A DNA stretch of 25,418 nucleotides, from IMG/VR virus record IMGVR_UViG_3300043438_001088, positions 1 to 25,418 of that record; one strand, written 5' to 3'. Below the pieces are notes generated by a model. That model saw nothing but the letters and a program-made list of their open reading frames with translations, was not told the origin of the DNA and did no database searches. Of the stretch, positions 8,894 through 17,147 are shown in pieces. Position numbers and translations under genes: made by a program. Within the stretch, counting starts at the first letter, position 1. Each line of letters opens with the position of its first letter. This stretch comes from a virus.

Positions 8894-9683
8894 TCAACCC
8901 AAATGGTATACGAAGTGCCTCCGATTCACCGTCTGAATGTGTAAAATCATATGTTAAATCTAAATCAGGAGTAATTTCTTTCATATATTTTCTCAATCCC
9001 CTACTATCTCCTGCTAATAATTGATTTGTAACAAAATTACTAATGTGTCCCACTTCTCTATTTCCGTTAACTTCTATTATAATTCTCCTATATCTTGTAG
9101 TGATTTCATTTCCCTGTTTAGTTATTTTTTCAGTAGCTTCTACATCTTTATTTATTGCCAATTCATCACCATGTGTTAATAATTTGAACTTAATAGGTGT
9201 TTTTGAAACGGGTAAAACAAAATCATACTCATTTTGTCTATTTAATAATGATTCATCAATTTCTTTTATTTGTATTTTTGATAAATCTATATTAGTTTCA
9301 ATTTCTTCACCTGTTATATTATCTTTTACCATAATTTGATAATCTGGTCCAAATGCTAACATTCTACTTGTAACCAATATTGCATTTTTATCACCAATAA
9401 GTAAATCATTAATGTTTACTCCAGGTTCAACTACGATAGATTCTAATAACTTATCTAATTGAATACCTTTACGGATTAAATTAGTAGAAGTAAGAATATC
9501 TTCTTCTTTTGCCGTCATTAACTTAATTGTAATTTCTCCTTTAGATAGTGGAGATGATTCAGGATAACATAATCCTTTAGATGGTAAACTAATAACCTCT
9601 GTTGGGAATGGGTATGATTTTTGTCCTTGTTGTTGAAATCCACCTAATCCTCTTGTAACTTGTTGTTCAATGTTTTGTTCCAT
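8871..9683 (-). CDS. gp26-like baseplate/tail assembly protein (T4 baseplate protein family)
   Basis: The 270-residue protein has a disordered Gln-rich start followed by a pattern I associate with the T4 gp26 family: TEVISLPSKGLCYP (29-42), then LSKGEITIKLMTAKEEDILT (47-66), IRKGIQLDKLLESIV (70-84), GDKNAILVTSRMLAFGPDYQ and NEYDFVLPV. It ends LNFFYPAD. Family members act in baseplate hub assembly or as tape-measure chaperones and are not necessarily in the virion. The gene lies just downstream of the tube gene and its terminator, and upstream of the tape measure. The C-terminal FFYP overlaps a T7 run that probably allows some ribosomes to continue into the frame ending at 8669. The leader has ATATATATAATAAAG, close to the repeated element but not identical. 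Confidence 0.72.
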   Translation of the reverse strand: MEQNIEQQVTRGLGGFQQQGQKSYPFPTEVISLPSKGLCYPESSPLSKGEITIKLMTAKEEDILTSTNLIRKGIQLDKLLESIVVEPGVNINDLLIGDKNAILVTSRMLAFGPDYQIMVKDNITGEEIETNIDLSKIQIKEIDESLLNRQNEYDFVLPVSKTPIKFKLLTHGDELAINKDVEATEKITKQGNEITTRYRRIIIEVNGNREVGHISNFVTNQLLAGDSRGLRKYMKEITPDLDLTYDFTHSDGESEALRIPFGLNFFYPAD

Positions 9684-9732
9684 AATATAACTTTTGTCTT
9701 TATTATATATATTATGTTTTTCAAAAAATAAA

Positions 9733-9759
9733 AAAAGGATACTTTGTGGGTATCCTTTT
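9733..9759 (-). terminator. Rho-independent terminator after the tail tube gene
   Basis: The coding-strand arms AAAAGGATAC and GTATCCTTTT pair perfectly over 10 bp around a seven-base loop, CCACAAA, and are followed by TTTATTTTTT. The position, 21-47 bases after the tube stop, suits termination of the sheath/tube transcript before the gp26-like gene. The high-copy tube would thus be separated from low-copy assembly proteins. Confidence 0.88.
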
Positions 9760-9779
9760 CTGTTATAATGTTAATATGA

Positions 9780-10271
9780 TTAGTATTCTAAAATAGCGTA
9801 ATCATATGCTAAAGTTAATGTGATTGAAACTGGGTCAGTTGAATTTGACCAATCCATTTCACCAAAGTTAGCTGAAGTAATAAATGCACCTTCTAAAGTC
9901 CATTCTTCTACTTTATCTCCTACTGGACCTAATGCGAAAAATTTGATTCTTTTTTTGTAGAATGCAGCGTATCCATCTCTACCTGTGATTGACTCATGTG
10001 ATAAACGAACCCAATCCATTACTTGTTGTGCTCCGGATGGTGTAATTGGGTCATATAAAGTGATTTCTATGTCATCCCAATTTGTTTTACCCTTTATCTT
10101 TCTCTTTATGTTGATATGGTCTAATTCCACTACCTCAGATGTAACAGTCGGTCTTTGTACTGTTTTGATAATGTACGATTCGATACCATTAATTTCCATA
10201 ATAAATCTGTTTGCCAATTTCGGCTCAAAATTCTTATAAAACATCTTATCAAATCCTAATATTTCTGGCAT
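9780..10271 (-). CDS. Tail tube protein (gp19-like)
   Basis: The 163-residue protein has the T4 gp19 tube layout. An N-terminal strand holds KLANRFIMEINGIESYIIKT (18-37), followed by RPTVTSEVVELDHI, a KGKTNWDDIEITLYDP strand (61-76), VMDWVRLSHES and a C-terminal WTLEGAFITSANFGEMDW with the terminal LTLAYDYAILEY. gp19 proteins stack as hexameric rings to form the inner tail tube through which DNA passes. The gene follows the sheath by 45 bases, the usual contractile-tail order. It is preceded by ATATTTATA and followed by a strong terminator, so it can be transcribed alone or with the sheath. The leader is A-rich without a Shine-Dalgarno sequence. Confidence 0.92.
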   Translation of the reverse strand: MPEILGFDKMFYKNFEPKLANRFIMEINGIESYIIKTVQRPTVTSEVVELDHINIKRKIKGKTNWDDIEITLYDPITPSGAQQVMDWVRLSHESITGRDGYAAFYKKRIKFFALGPVGDKVEEWTLEGAFITSANFGEMDWSNSTDPVSITLTLAYDYAILEY

Positions 10272-10295
10272 TTCTTTTTATTTTTATTGTTCTAT

Positions 10296-10304
10296 TATAA
10301 ATAT
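10296..10304 (-). promoter_or_regulatory. ATATTTATA element before the tail tube gene
   Basis: The coding strand reads ACAGATATTTATAATAGAAC, ending about 25 bases before the tube ATG. It is one of the nine identical nonamers. A separate promoter here would let the tube be made at higher levels than the sheath. Confidence 0.48.
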
Positions 10305-10316
10305 CTGTTTTTTAAA

Positions 10317-12557
10317 TTATCCGTTAAATGTTGCTCCAGTTGGTAAAATGTTGAAATCAATTTGAATGAATTCAGCCGTTTTAGTTGGTTGTAAAAAGAT
10401 AGCACCTTTTAAGATGTTTCTATCAATTACATCCGGAGTATTATTTGTTTCGTCCATTACAACTCTGAAAGCGTATAAACCTTGTCTTTGTTGAATAGAA
10501 TCCAAATAAGGATTAACGATGTTTAAAAATGTGTTTCTTGTTGTTGAAGTATTTTGTTCGAATACTAAGAATCTAGAAGTAGATGCGATATACTTTCTAA
10601 CAGTCAATAATAATCTTCTTACATTAATTCTATCTAATGCAGATGGTTTATCTTGTAATGTCTTTTGTCCGAATACTACGATACCTTGTCCTGGAAACTG
10701 AACGATTGGATTTACCTTTCCTTCATATAGAGTATCTTTTTCAGATTGACTTAATCTATTCAATACACTAACTGCTCCTACTAATCCACCTCTATTCAAA
10801 CCTGCTGGTGCGAACCATTCAGCTGCGATTCTATCGTTTGCTGCGAATACACCTGGAAGTAATACTGATGGTGGAACTGTGATTAATTTGTTTGTGTTTA
10901 TATCGATTGTTTTAATCCAAGGATAGTAAGTACCAACATAGTTAGAATCGATAGATGCAGCTGCTATTGTAGCTTGGCCAATTGAATCTCCTGCAGTTGT
11001 ACCATCCATAATATAGAAACAATCACTTCTTTGTTCACATAAGTCAATTACTGCAGTTGAAATGTAAGAATGTAATCTTTGTACAACACCTGGAGTTACA
11101 ATCATATTGATATCAAATTCATCAGCGTTAGATAATGCGTTAATTGCTTTCATATATGCAACCGAACCACTTGATGTAGAATTTGTTAAATCGAAACCTT
11201 GTGAGTTTCCAGTTGTAATATCACTACCTAAATTAGATACAGTTGCAGGATTCATACCATCAAATCCTTCTTGAAATGCTACAACGAATTGTGCTAAAGA
11301 AGAACCTACTGATAATGTACCACCATTTGCTGCGTCCAATCCAAATACTGAATTAGAACCTACACCTGCTCCTGTTGGAATTGCTTTTAAGTAGATTGAA
11401 TTATCCGTATTAAAATCTAAATCGATACCACCATTTTGTGTTGCTGATGCAGTTACAAATGTTACAGCTGGAACTAATGCTCCAATTGCTGCAGATGCAG
11501 AGATTGGTAAAGTGTAAGCCGAATGTCCAAATGGAACCGATTGTACCGGTGCATTATAATTTAAATTTGCAATTCTAACATATTTAGAATTATTTACCCA
11601 ATCACCAGTTTCAGTTATTTTACCCAAAGAATCAATACTTCTTTTTCTATCACCGATTACTCTACTAATAAAGTTTGGAGAATTTGGGTCTAAGTTTATA
11701 TTTGAATAAGTTTCTAATACAATTTTTTTCTTTTCAGTATCTGCAAAGTCTCTTACTACAATTGTGAATGTACCATAATCTGTTCCGTTTACTGAACCAG
11801 CTGCTTTAATATTTGAAATACCTATTTTTACTTTTGTATTTGCAGAATTACCAACACCTAATGTTTCCAATTGGAATAAATCAAATCTGTCACCACTAAT
11901 AGTTTGAGATTTAATCATTGGAGTTAATGCTTCTTGTGCATCATCTGTAAAATCCTGTGAGTTTAATACAGTTACCGAAGATGAACAACTTGCATCAAAT
12001 GTTATAGATGAGTTTTTAAAAAACCCATAAACATATGCGGTTTTTGAACCTAATGCCGATGTTCCAAATACTGCTTCAATATCGTTTGTATCAGACGGGT
12101 CTAAAGATGCCGATAATGATAAACTACCACTATTTGTTAATAATTTAAAATCACCTGCTCCGGTTTGAGAACCACTAACTTGTGCTCCGAATAAACCTGC
12201 ATTTGAGTTTGTAGATGTATTGAACAAAATACCCAATGATGCGGATACTGAACCAGAAGTTGCTGTCAATAATAAAGGAGCTGTTTCGGTATATCCACCA
12301 ACACCTGCTACTCTACAAATTGTTGCAGTTCCTGCTTCTCTTAAATAATTTTGTACTGCTAACGGAGTATAATATTTTCCATCAGCTGCTCCAAATAATT
12401 CAGCAAACTCAGCTTGTGAATTTACAATTGTTGGAACTACTGGACCTTCGTTGAACGGGCCTATGAATGCTGCTCCGATGTCAGCTACACCTTGTTGTAA
12501 AAATGAAAGGTCGTTTTCTCTTGTAAATACGCCTGGTGATACTATCTTTTCTGCCAT
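10317..12557 (-). CDS. Contractile tail sheath protein (gp18-like)
   Basis: The 746-residue protein starts MAEKIVSPGVFTRENDLSFL, and FIGPFNEGPVVPTIVNS with YYTPLAVQNYLREAGTA follow within the first 100 residues, the classic sheath opening. The central part is a variable Ser/Gly/Thr-rich insertion. The C-terminus has the conserved sheath domain: NRGGLVGAVSVLNRLSQSEK, RRLLLTVRKYIASTSRFLVF, TRNTFLNIVNPYLDSIQQRQ, then DRNILKGAIFLQPTKTAEFI and FNILPTGATF. Sheath subunits surround the tube and contract on infection. The protein is longer than T4 gp18 (about 660 residues), and the extra length is in the central outer domains, which vary between phages. Confidence 0.95.
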   Translation of the reverse strand: MAEKIVSPGVFTRENDLSFLQQGVADIGAAFIGPFNEGPVVPTIVNSQAEFAELFGAADGKYYTPLAVQNYLREAGTATICRVAGVGGYTETAPLLLTATSGSVSASLGILFNTSTNSNAGLFGAQVSGSQTGAGDFKLLTNSGSLSLSASLDPSDTNDIEAVFGTSALGSKTAYVYGFFKNSSITFDASCSSSVTVLNSQDFTDDAQEALTPMIKSQTISGDRFDLFQLETLGVGNSANTKVKIGISNIKAAGSVNGTDYGTFTIVVRDFADTEKKKIVLETYSNINLDPNSPNFISRVIGDRKRSIDSLGKITETGDWVNNSKYVRIANLNYNAPVQSVPFGHSAYTLPISASAAIGALVPAVTFVTASATQNGGIDLDFNTDNSIYLKAIPTGAGVGSNSVFGLDAANGGTLSVGSSLAQFVVAFQEGFDGMNPATVSNLGSDITTGNSQGFDLTNSTSSGSVAYMKAINALSNADEFDINMIVTPGVVQRLHSYISTAVIDLCEQRSDCFYIMDGTTAGDSIGQATIAAASIDSNYVGTYYPWIKTIDINTNKLITVPPSVLLPGVFAANDRIAAEWFAPAGLNRGGLVGAVSVLNRLSQSEKDTLYEGKVNPIVQFPGQGIVVFGQKTLQDKPSALDRINVRRLLLTVRKYIASTSRFLVFEQNTSTTRNTFLNIVNPYLDSIQQRQGLYAFRVVMDETNNTPDVIDRNILKGAIFLQPTKTAEFIQIDFNILPTGATFNG

Positions 12558-12592
12558 TTTATATGCTTTAATTTAAATTTATTAGTTCTCAA

Positions 12593-12601
12593 TATAAATA
12601 T
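12593..12601 (-). promoter_or_regulatory. ATATTTATA element before the tail sheath gene
   Basis: The coding strand reads TTTTATATTTATATTGAG, about 36 bases before the sheath ATG. It is one of nine identical nonamers and lies in the 70-base gap after the Hint/LamG gene. Confidence 0.48.
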
Positions 12602-12627
12602 AAAATTTTCAATCAAAACAACAATTC

Positions 12628-14364
12628 TTATTTGTATGTTGGAGAGAAAAAATCGTATACTTGTCCTACTGTTGCCGCTGATTGTAATGTGTTATAGAAT
12701 AATACAGGTCCAATTTGTCCGTTCCAGAATGTTGTTCTTGCACTATTACTACCAATTGTTAAAAAGTTTGTAGATGAAGGTGCCGTAAATGCTGCTGCGG
12801 TAAATGTTCCTACCGATGTTTTATCTACATAAACTGTTACAGTTCCTGATGGTTGGAATGTTGCTGAAATCATATACCAAACGTTTGCTGATAATGATGT
12901 TGTTAATTGTGCACTATTTCCTAATGTACTACCATAGAATTTTACTCTATTTAAAGTAGAACTATCACTTGATTCAATTGCTAAACCATAAAAACCCGCG
13001 TAGTCAAAAATGTGTCTTGATGCTACACCCAATGTTGTAGTTGGTCTAATCCACATATGAATTGTACCGGTATTAGTATTGAATTGAGAAATACCACCAT
13101 TAATATTTGTTGTAGTATCTTTATAGAAAAATTGGTTTGTACCATTTACTGCAAAATATTCATCTTTTTTAGTTGCACCATTGTTATATGATGGGTTACC
13201 ACCAGTAATACCTGCTGCGTTTGAAACACCTGCAGGTCTCACACCTGTATTATATCCTGAAAGGTCTAAGAAGTCCGTTGTTGGTGTACCTGTTGCTGGT
13301 AAAGCTACTCCTGGGAATGAACTTGCTTTTCCTGGGTCTGCATATAATCTTAATCCAGATGATGGTATATATGGTTGTGTTGTTGTACCTTTGTTATGTG
13401 AAATTAAACCATTTGATAAGAATACATCGGCGTTTTCTACATTCAATGTTGCAATTTCAACATCTGCAGTTACTACTTCTATATTTGTTATTTCAACTTC
13501 ACTTTCATCTTGCATAATAAGTCTGTCTCCAGGTAAAATTTCACCTACATTCTTAAACTTATATTTACCAATCTCATTATCCCAAACATATAATGGGTGA
13601 GTTTCGGTTGCATTTATTAAACCATTATTTAAAGAAAAATATCCAGCTGCAAAATTAAATGTAATATCTCTTACGGTAACATTTTGTGCAGTACCTAATA
13701 ATTCATTTGAGTAATAAAATCTCCAATCCATTTCTTCACTATCTAATGGTTGAGTTTCATCAGGCAATCCTGCAGGAACCCAAGATTTAATTTCATCACC
13801 AACATTTAAATCTTCAATATTTATTTCAGTTCCGTTTGCCAAAGTTACTTTAGTACCAAATAATAAACAAAAATCAGGTTGGTTAATTGTATTGTAAACA
13901 TCTACTGCGTATAATGTTTTAGTGGTTACTGTACCATAATTAGTTGCATTGACATTATAACCATCTTCATATTTCATTGTTAAAACTGAACTAGCTTCTG
14001 CATATGTCGTAGTACCAACTGCTGCCGGTGTTAACGGAACTATTGTTGGTCCTGTTGCGTAAGTTCTAGTTCCTGCTGAAAAATTTGCATTATCAAATGA
14101 ACAAGTATAATTGTTTGCAACTTGTTGAACTTTAGAATAAAAAAGTGAACCAGTTGAGTTAAAAGAAAATTGTGCATTTTCAGCCGTACTTTCTACTATG
14201 TAAGTGAAAGTTGGAACTGTTACTGTAATAGCATCAGTTGCAAATCCTAATAATGAACCATTTGCAGTTTGTCCACCTAACCCACCAATTGAAACTGTTC
14301 CTGGTCTCGCTGAACCACTTACTGCTCTATATAAATTTCCTAACGATAAATTTGTTCTTGCCAT
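12628..14364 (-). CDS. Virion-type protein with an internal Hint (bacterial intein-like) domain and C-terminal LamG-like domain
   Basis: The 578-residue protein has three parts. Residues 1-165 are Thr/Ser/Gly-rich and look structural. Residues 166-324 form a Hint domain: it begins with C166 in DFCLLFGTKVTLANGTEI, has DLNVGDEI (185-192), the block B TETHPLYVW (253-261), LPGDRLI and the end FLSNGLISHN (H323, N324). The residue after N324 is Lys, not Cys, Ser or Thr, so full splicing is unlikely. This matches A-type bacterial intein-like domains, which cleave or ligate by other routes. Residues about 405-575 resemble a LamG/concanavalin A-like lectin domain (GTIHMWIRP, ANVWYMISATF, NGQIGPVLFYN). 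Autoprocessing may free or rearrange this adhesin-like domain. The gene sits between the glycosyltransferase and the sheath. Confidence 0.82.
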   Translation of the reverse strand: MARTNLSLGNLYRAVSGSARPGTVSIGGLGGQTANGSLLGFATDAITVTVPTFTYIVESTAENAQFSFNSTGSLFYSKVQQVANNYTCSFDNANFSAGTRTYATGPTIVPLTPAAVGTTTYAEASSVLTMKYEDGYNVNATNYGTVTTKTLYAVDVYNTINQPDFCLLFGTKVTLANGTEINIEDLNVGDEIKSWVPAGLPDETQPLDSEEMDWRFYYSNELLGTAQNVTVRDITFNFAAGYFSLNNGLINATETHPLYVWDNEIGKYKFKNVGEILPGDRLIMQDESEVEITNIEVVTADVEIATLNVENADVFLSNGLISHNKGTTTQPYIPSSGLRLYADPGKASSFPGVALPATGTPTTDFLDLSGYNTGVRPAGVSNAAGITGGNPSYNNGATKKDEYFAVNGTNQFFYKDTTTNINGGISQFNTNTGTIHMWIRPTTTLGVASRHIFDYAGFYGLAIESSDSSTLNRVKFYGSTLGNSAQLTTSLSANVWYMISATFQPSGTVTVYVDKTSVGTFTAAAFTAPSSTNFLTIGSNSARTTFWNGQIGPVLFYNTLQSAATVGQVYDFFSPTYK

Positions 14365-14375
14365 AGTATAAAGTG

Positions 14376-15374
14376 TTATTCTCCGTTATAAATATCTAAA
14401 AGTTTTTCTTTCCACTCATCTTTATTAGAAAAGTTTTTAATCATCCAATTTTTAAGTTTTTCAAATTCTGCTTTACGGGTTTCGTAATCATCCTGACAAA
14501 TTGTTTCGTAGGTTTCTTTAAATGTTTCCTCACTATTCGCCTTGTACTTATAGTCAAGTGGAACATGCCATGTTTCATGTAATATTGGTAATTTACCCCA
14601 ATCGACTGCTTCAAATATTCCATATCCAAATGGTTCATATTGAAAGCAAGAATGAGATATTCCCCAATCAAGTCCATAGAACCTTTCTTTATATTTGTAA
14701 TCAAACTTGTAAACTTTTGCTTTTTCAAATTTGTATCCATATTTCTTTTTATAATATTTGTTGAATGTTTCCGAATTGGTAGAAATAAATCCACCCAATC
14801 CATCCATATATTCAATATTCTTTCTACCTTCAACTCTTGCCGCATATCCTAATTCTATTGATGTTGAAAGTTCTTTGTTTTGTGTAAATTCGTAATTATT
14901 TGGAATATGGTGTAAATTTTCTGTTTTGTATGGAAAATTATACAATCCTACCCAAATTTTATTTTTTATTTTGTCAATTAACTCATTTTCATATTCCCAA
15001 TTTCCGTACCAATGTAAATATTCATCTTTACCCATTTGTCCTATTAAAGAAACTTTGGTAAGATTATGAAATATAATACTATCAATCTTTTCTAAATTGT
15101 TGTGAATTGCGGTTGTTGGGGTGTAATGACCATGTAATATATGTATCTTTCTTGCACCTTTAAGAATTTCATCAATTTTTAATTCATTAGTTTCCCAAAT
15201 ATGGTCAATATGAATTGGAAATTCTTCGTAATTATCAGGCTTCTTACGGTGGAAAAGAAGAAGTGGCTTGACTTCTAAATCAGGTGCCACTTCTTTTATC
15301 CAATTAGTTACCCATATATCAGCACCGCTATTGAACCAGGGTCCTCCTGCGGTAGTGTAATAAACATCATACAT
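14376..15374 (-). CDS. GT-B type glycosyltransferase coupled to an S74 fibre
   Basis: The 332-residue protein has the C-terminal signature of GT4-like enzymes: LGYAARVEGRKNIEYM (175-190), the strand-helix GLDWGISHSCFQYEPF (234-249) and EPFGYGIFEAVDWGKLPIL (247-265). That last segment is the E-x7-E motif with E247 and E255, which contact the donor nucleotide sugar. The N-terminal half has LHGHYTP (80-86), a weaker acceptor-domain feature. Its start lies three bases after the stop of the S74 fibre, so translation is probably coupled. The likely role is adding a sugar to a virion protein or, less likely, to host glycans; donor and acceptor are unknown. No membrane segment was seen. The final codons DIYNGE carry an ATATTTATA nonamer. 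Confidence 0.78.
   Translation of the reverse strand: MYDVYYTTAGGPWFNSGADIWVTNWIKEVAPDLEVKPLLLFHRKKPDNYEEFPIHIDHIWETNELKIDEILKGARKIHILHGHYTPTTAIHNNLEKIDSIIFHNLTKVSLIGQMGKDEYLHWYGNWEYENELIDKIKNKIWVGLYNFPYKTENLHHIPNNYEFTQNKELSTSIELGYAARVEGRKNIEYMDGLGGFISTNSETFNKYYKKKYGYKFEKAKVYKFDYKYKERFYGLDWGISHSCFQYEPFGYGIFEAVDWGKLPILHETWHVPLDYKYKANSEETFKETYETICQDDYETRKAEFEKLKNWMIKNFSNKDEWKEKLLDIYNGE
14387..14395 (-). promoter_or_regulatory. ATATTTATA element before the Hint/LamG gene, inside the glycosyltransferase end
   Basis: The coding strand reads TTTAGATATTTATAACGGAG, 22 bases before the ATG at 14364. It overlaps the last codons of the glycosyltransferase and could serve the next gene. It is one of nine nonamers, though here coding constraint is an alternative explanation. 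Confidence 0.4.
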
Positions 15375-15377
15375 TAA

Positions 15378-17021
15378 TTATAACCCTTTTGATTCGTTTA
15401 ACTTTTCGATTTCGATTGTTAAATTATCTATTTGATTTTGTTGAGCTTTCATACCTTCAATTAATAATGCTACTAATTTATCGTATTTAACTGCTTTATA
15501 TCCTGTTTCTCTTGTTGTTACCAATTGTGGTAATACTGCTTCAATTTCTTGTGCAATAACACCGACATCGTTTCCTTCAAAACCATGGAACTCTTTCATA
15601 TCTGCTTTCCAATCATATGTGTTACCACTAATCATTCTGATTTTTTCGATTGGATTTTCGATTGGAGTAATGTTCTCTTTAAAGTTTTTATCTGATGTAG
15701 AGTATGCTACAACATCACCACTTGCGTCAATTCTACCTGCAGTTGCTGATGCAGCCATACCAATACCTAAAGAGTTAAATTGAACATTTGAAGCAGTTCC
15801 ACCACCTGTTGTAGATGATAAAGTTACTTGAGATGAACCACTTACTATTCCTGCTGGTATAGAAGAAATACTTGCGTATGCAATTTGAGATGAACCCGAA
15901 ACTACACCCGTTGGTAATATTAAAGTTATTTGAGATGAACCCGAAATTACACCATTTGTTGCATTTATTGCTCCGTTAAACGATGTTGCAGTTGATTCTC
16001 CTATTGTTGTAAGTGAACCACTAACTCTTAATGAACCAGTTACAGATGTTACCGATACCGATGCAGTACCAAATGAACTATTACCATTTGTAACTACACC
16101 ACCATCTAAATTTAATCCGTTTCCAGTATTTGTTAATGTACCTACAACTGTACCACCCGCTCCAACAAATTTGATTGAACCAGTTGAAATGTAAAGGTCT
16201 CTCCAAAATTTAGTTGCAGAACCTAAATCAAATGCGTTCGTTGTTTGTGGGATAAGTGATGAACTTATAGATGCTATAACATTTATAATATCGGTTGAAG
16301 CATCTCCTATTGTTAAATTACCTGCAATATTTGCATTTCCAGTAGTAGTAATAGAACCAGTTACTACTAAATTGTTTCCAAATACTATATCATTTCCACC
16401 TGAACTTAAAAATTTAGCCGTACCATCTTGCATGCTAACATTTCCTTTAACCGAAATTAAACCTGAGGTAGGGTCTAATAATATATCACCACCACCTGAA
16501 GATTTTAATTCAATATCACCATCAGCAGTTTGTAATGTAATATTATCAGTACCTAATTCATTAAATTTAATTGATTGTCCAGTATCGGTTGTAAATATTA
16601 ATTCTGTTGCGTTTGATGAAATTACTTGAGTTCCATCAATATATAATGATGCAGATGATAGATATAAGTCTCTCCATTGTTTAGTAGGAGAACCTAAATC
16701 AAATATACTATCCAATGAAGGAATAATTGAAGAACTTAAAGATGCTACAACAGTTACATTATCGGCAGTATTATCACCAATTGTAATGTTACCACCTAAT
16801 CTTAAGTTACCATCGATTTTTGCGTTTCCTGTGATGTCTAATGATGAACCTGAAATACCAGCGAATGTAGCTGCACTTCCTGTTCCTGATGCTCCTAGTG
16901 TAATATCACCAGTTGCTCCACCAATTTGTAATGTTCCTAAGTCTGTGTTTACATACGGCTCTCCGAATGCTAACGAACCTGATTTCTGTGCGGTGGTACC
17001 GCGTCTAAATTTAAGTCCCAT
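15378..17021 (-). CDS. Tail fibre with C-terminal S74 (endosialidase-type) self-cleaving chaperone
   Basis: The 547-residue protein begins with a fibre-type start, MGLKFRRGTTAQKSGSLAFG. Beta-rich repeats follow, with two copies of a module (about 78-130 and 235-290) centred on FDLGSPTKQWRDLY and FDLGSATKFWRDLY. Next come three copies of a [IV][IV]SGSSQ[IV] motif (358-399). The C-terminal 105 residues are the S74 intramolecular chaperone: S443 and K448 in TSDKNFKENI are the expected Ser-Lys pair, followed by [16 protein letters not shown] and a coiled-coil end. S74 domains trimerise, help the fibre fold and then cut themselves off before the catalytic Ser, so the mature fibre should be about 442 residues. 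The next gene, a glycosyltransferase, starts three bases later. Confidence 0.9.
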   Translation of the reverse strand: MGLKFRRGTTAQKSGSLAFGEPYVNTDLGTLQIGGATGDITLGASGTGSAATFAGISGSSLDITGNAKIDGNLRLGGNITIGDNTADNVTVVASLSSSIIPSLDSIFDLGSPTKQWRDLYLSSASLYIDGTQVISSNATELIFTTDTGQSIKFNELGTDNITLQTADGDIELKSSGGGDILLDPTSGLISVKGNVSMQDGTAKFLSSGGNDIVFGNNLVVTGSITTTGNANIAGNLTIGDASTDIINVIASISSSLIPQTTNAFDLGSATKFWRDLYISTGSIKFVGAGGTVVGTLTNTGNGLNLDGGVVTNGNSSFGTASVSVTSVTGSLRVSGSLTTIGESTATSFNGAINATNGVISGSSQITLILPTGVVSGSSQIAYASISSIPAGIVSGSSQVTLSSTTGGGTASNVQFNSLGIGMAASATAGRIDASGDVVAYSTSDKNFKENITPIENPIEKIRMISGNTYDWKADMKEFHGFEGNDVGVIAQEIEAVLPQLVTTRETGYKAVKYDKLVALLIEGMKAQQNQIDNLTIEIEKLNESKGL

Positions 17022-17071
17022 TTTAGTTTACTCTTTTTTTTAGTTAAAGCATAAGAAATTCCTTATACGAT

Positions 17072-17080
17072 TATAAATAT
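17072..17080 (-). promoter_or_regulatory. ATATTTATA element before the S74 fibre (17021)
   Basis: The coding strand reads TTTCTATATTTATAATCG, about 50 bases before the ATG, in a 126-base gap. It is one of nine identical nonamers, and its distance is the longest of the set. Confidence 0.45.
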
Positions 17081-17147
17081 AGAAAGTAAACTAAATAAGT
17101 TGATTTGTAAATAAATTTATTTTTATAGACAAGTTATATGTACACTA

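Noticed and set aside
13393-13869. Hint segment as a standard splicing intein
   Set aside because: The residue after the terminal Asn is Lys, so the usual Cys/Ser/Thr nucleophile is absent; no homing endonuclease domain is visible.
17109-17122. Palindrome AAATAAATTTATTT in the gap after 17609
   Set aside because: A/T-only, with no loop and no clear T-run in the right place. Chance is a good explanation in such AT-rich DNA.
17022-17147. Longest gene-free gap as a hidden gene or RNA
   Set aside because: I see the ATATTTATA element and A/T-rich sequence only, no convincing reading frame or stable RNA structure.
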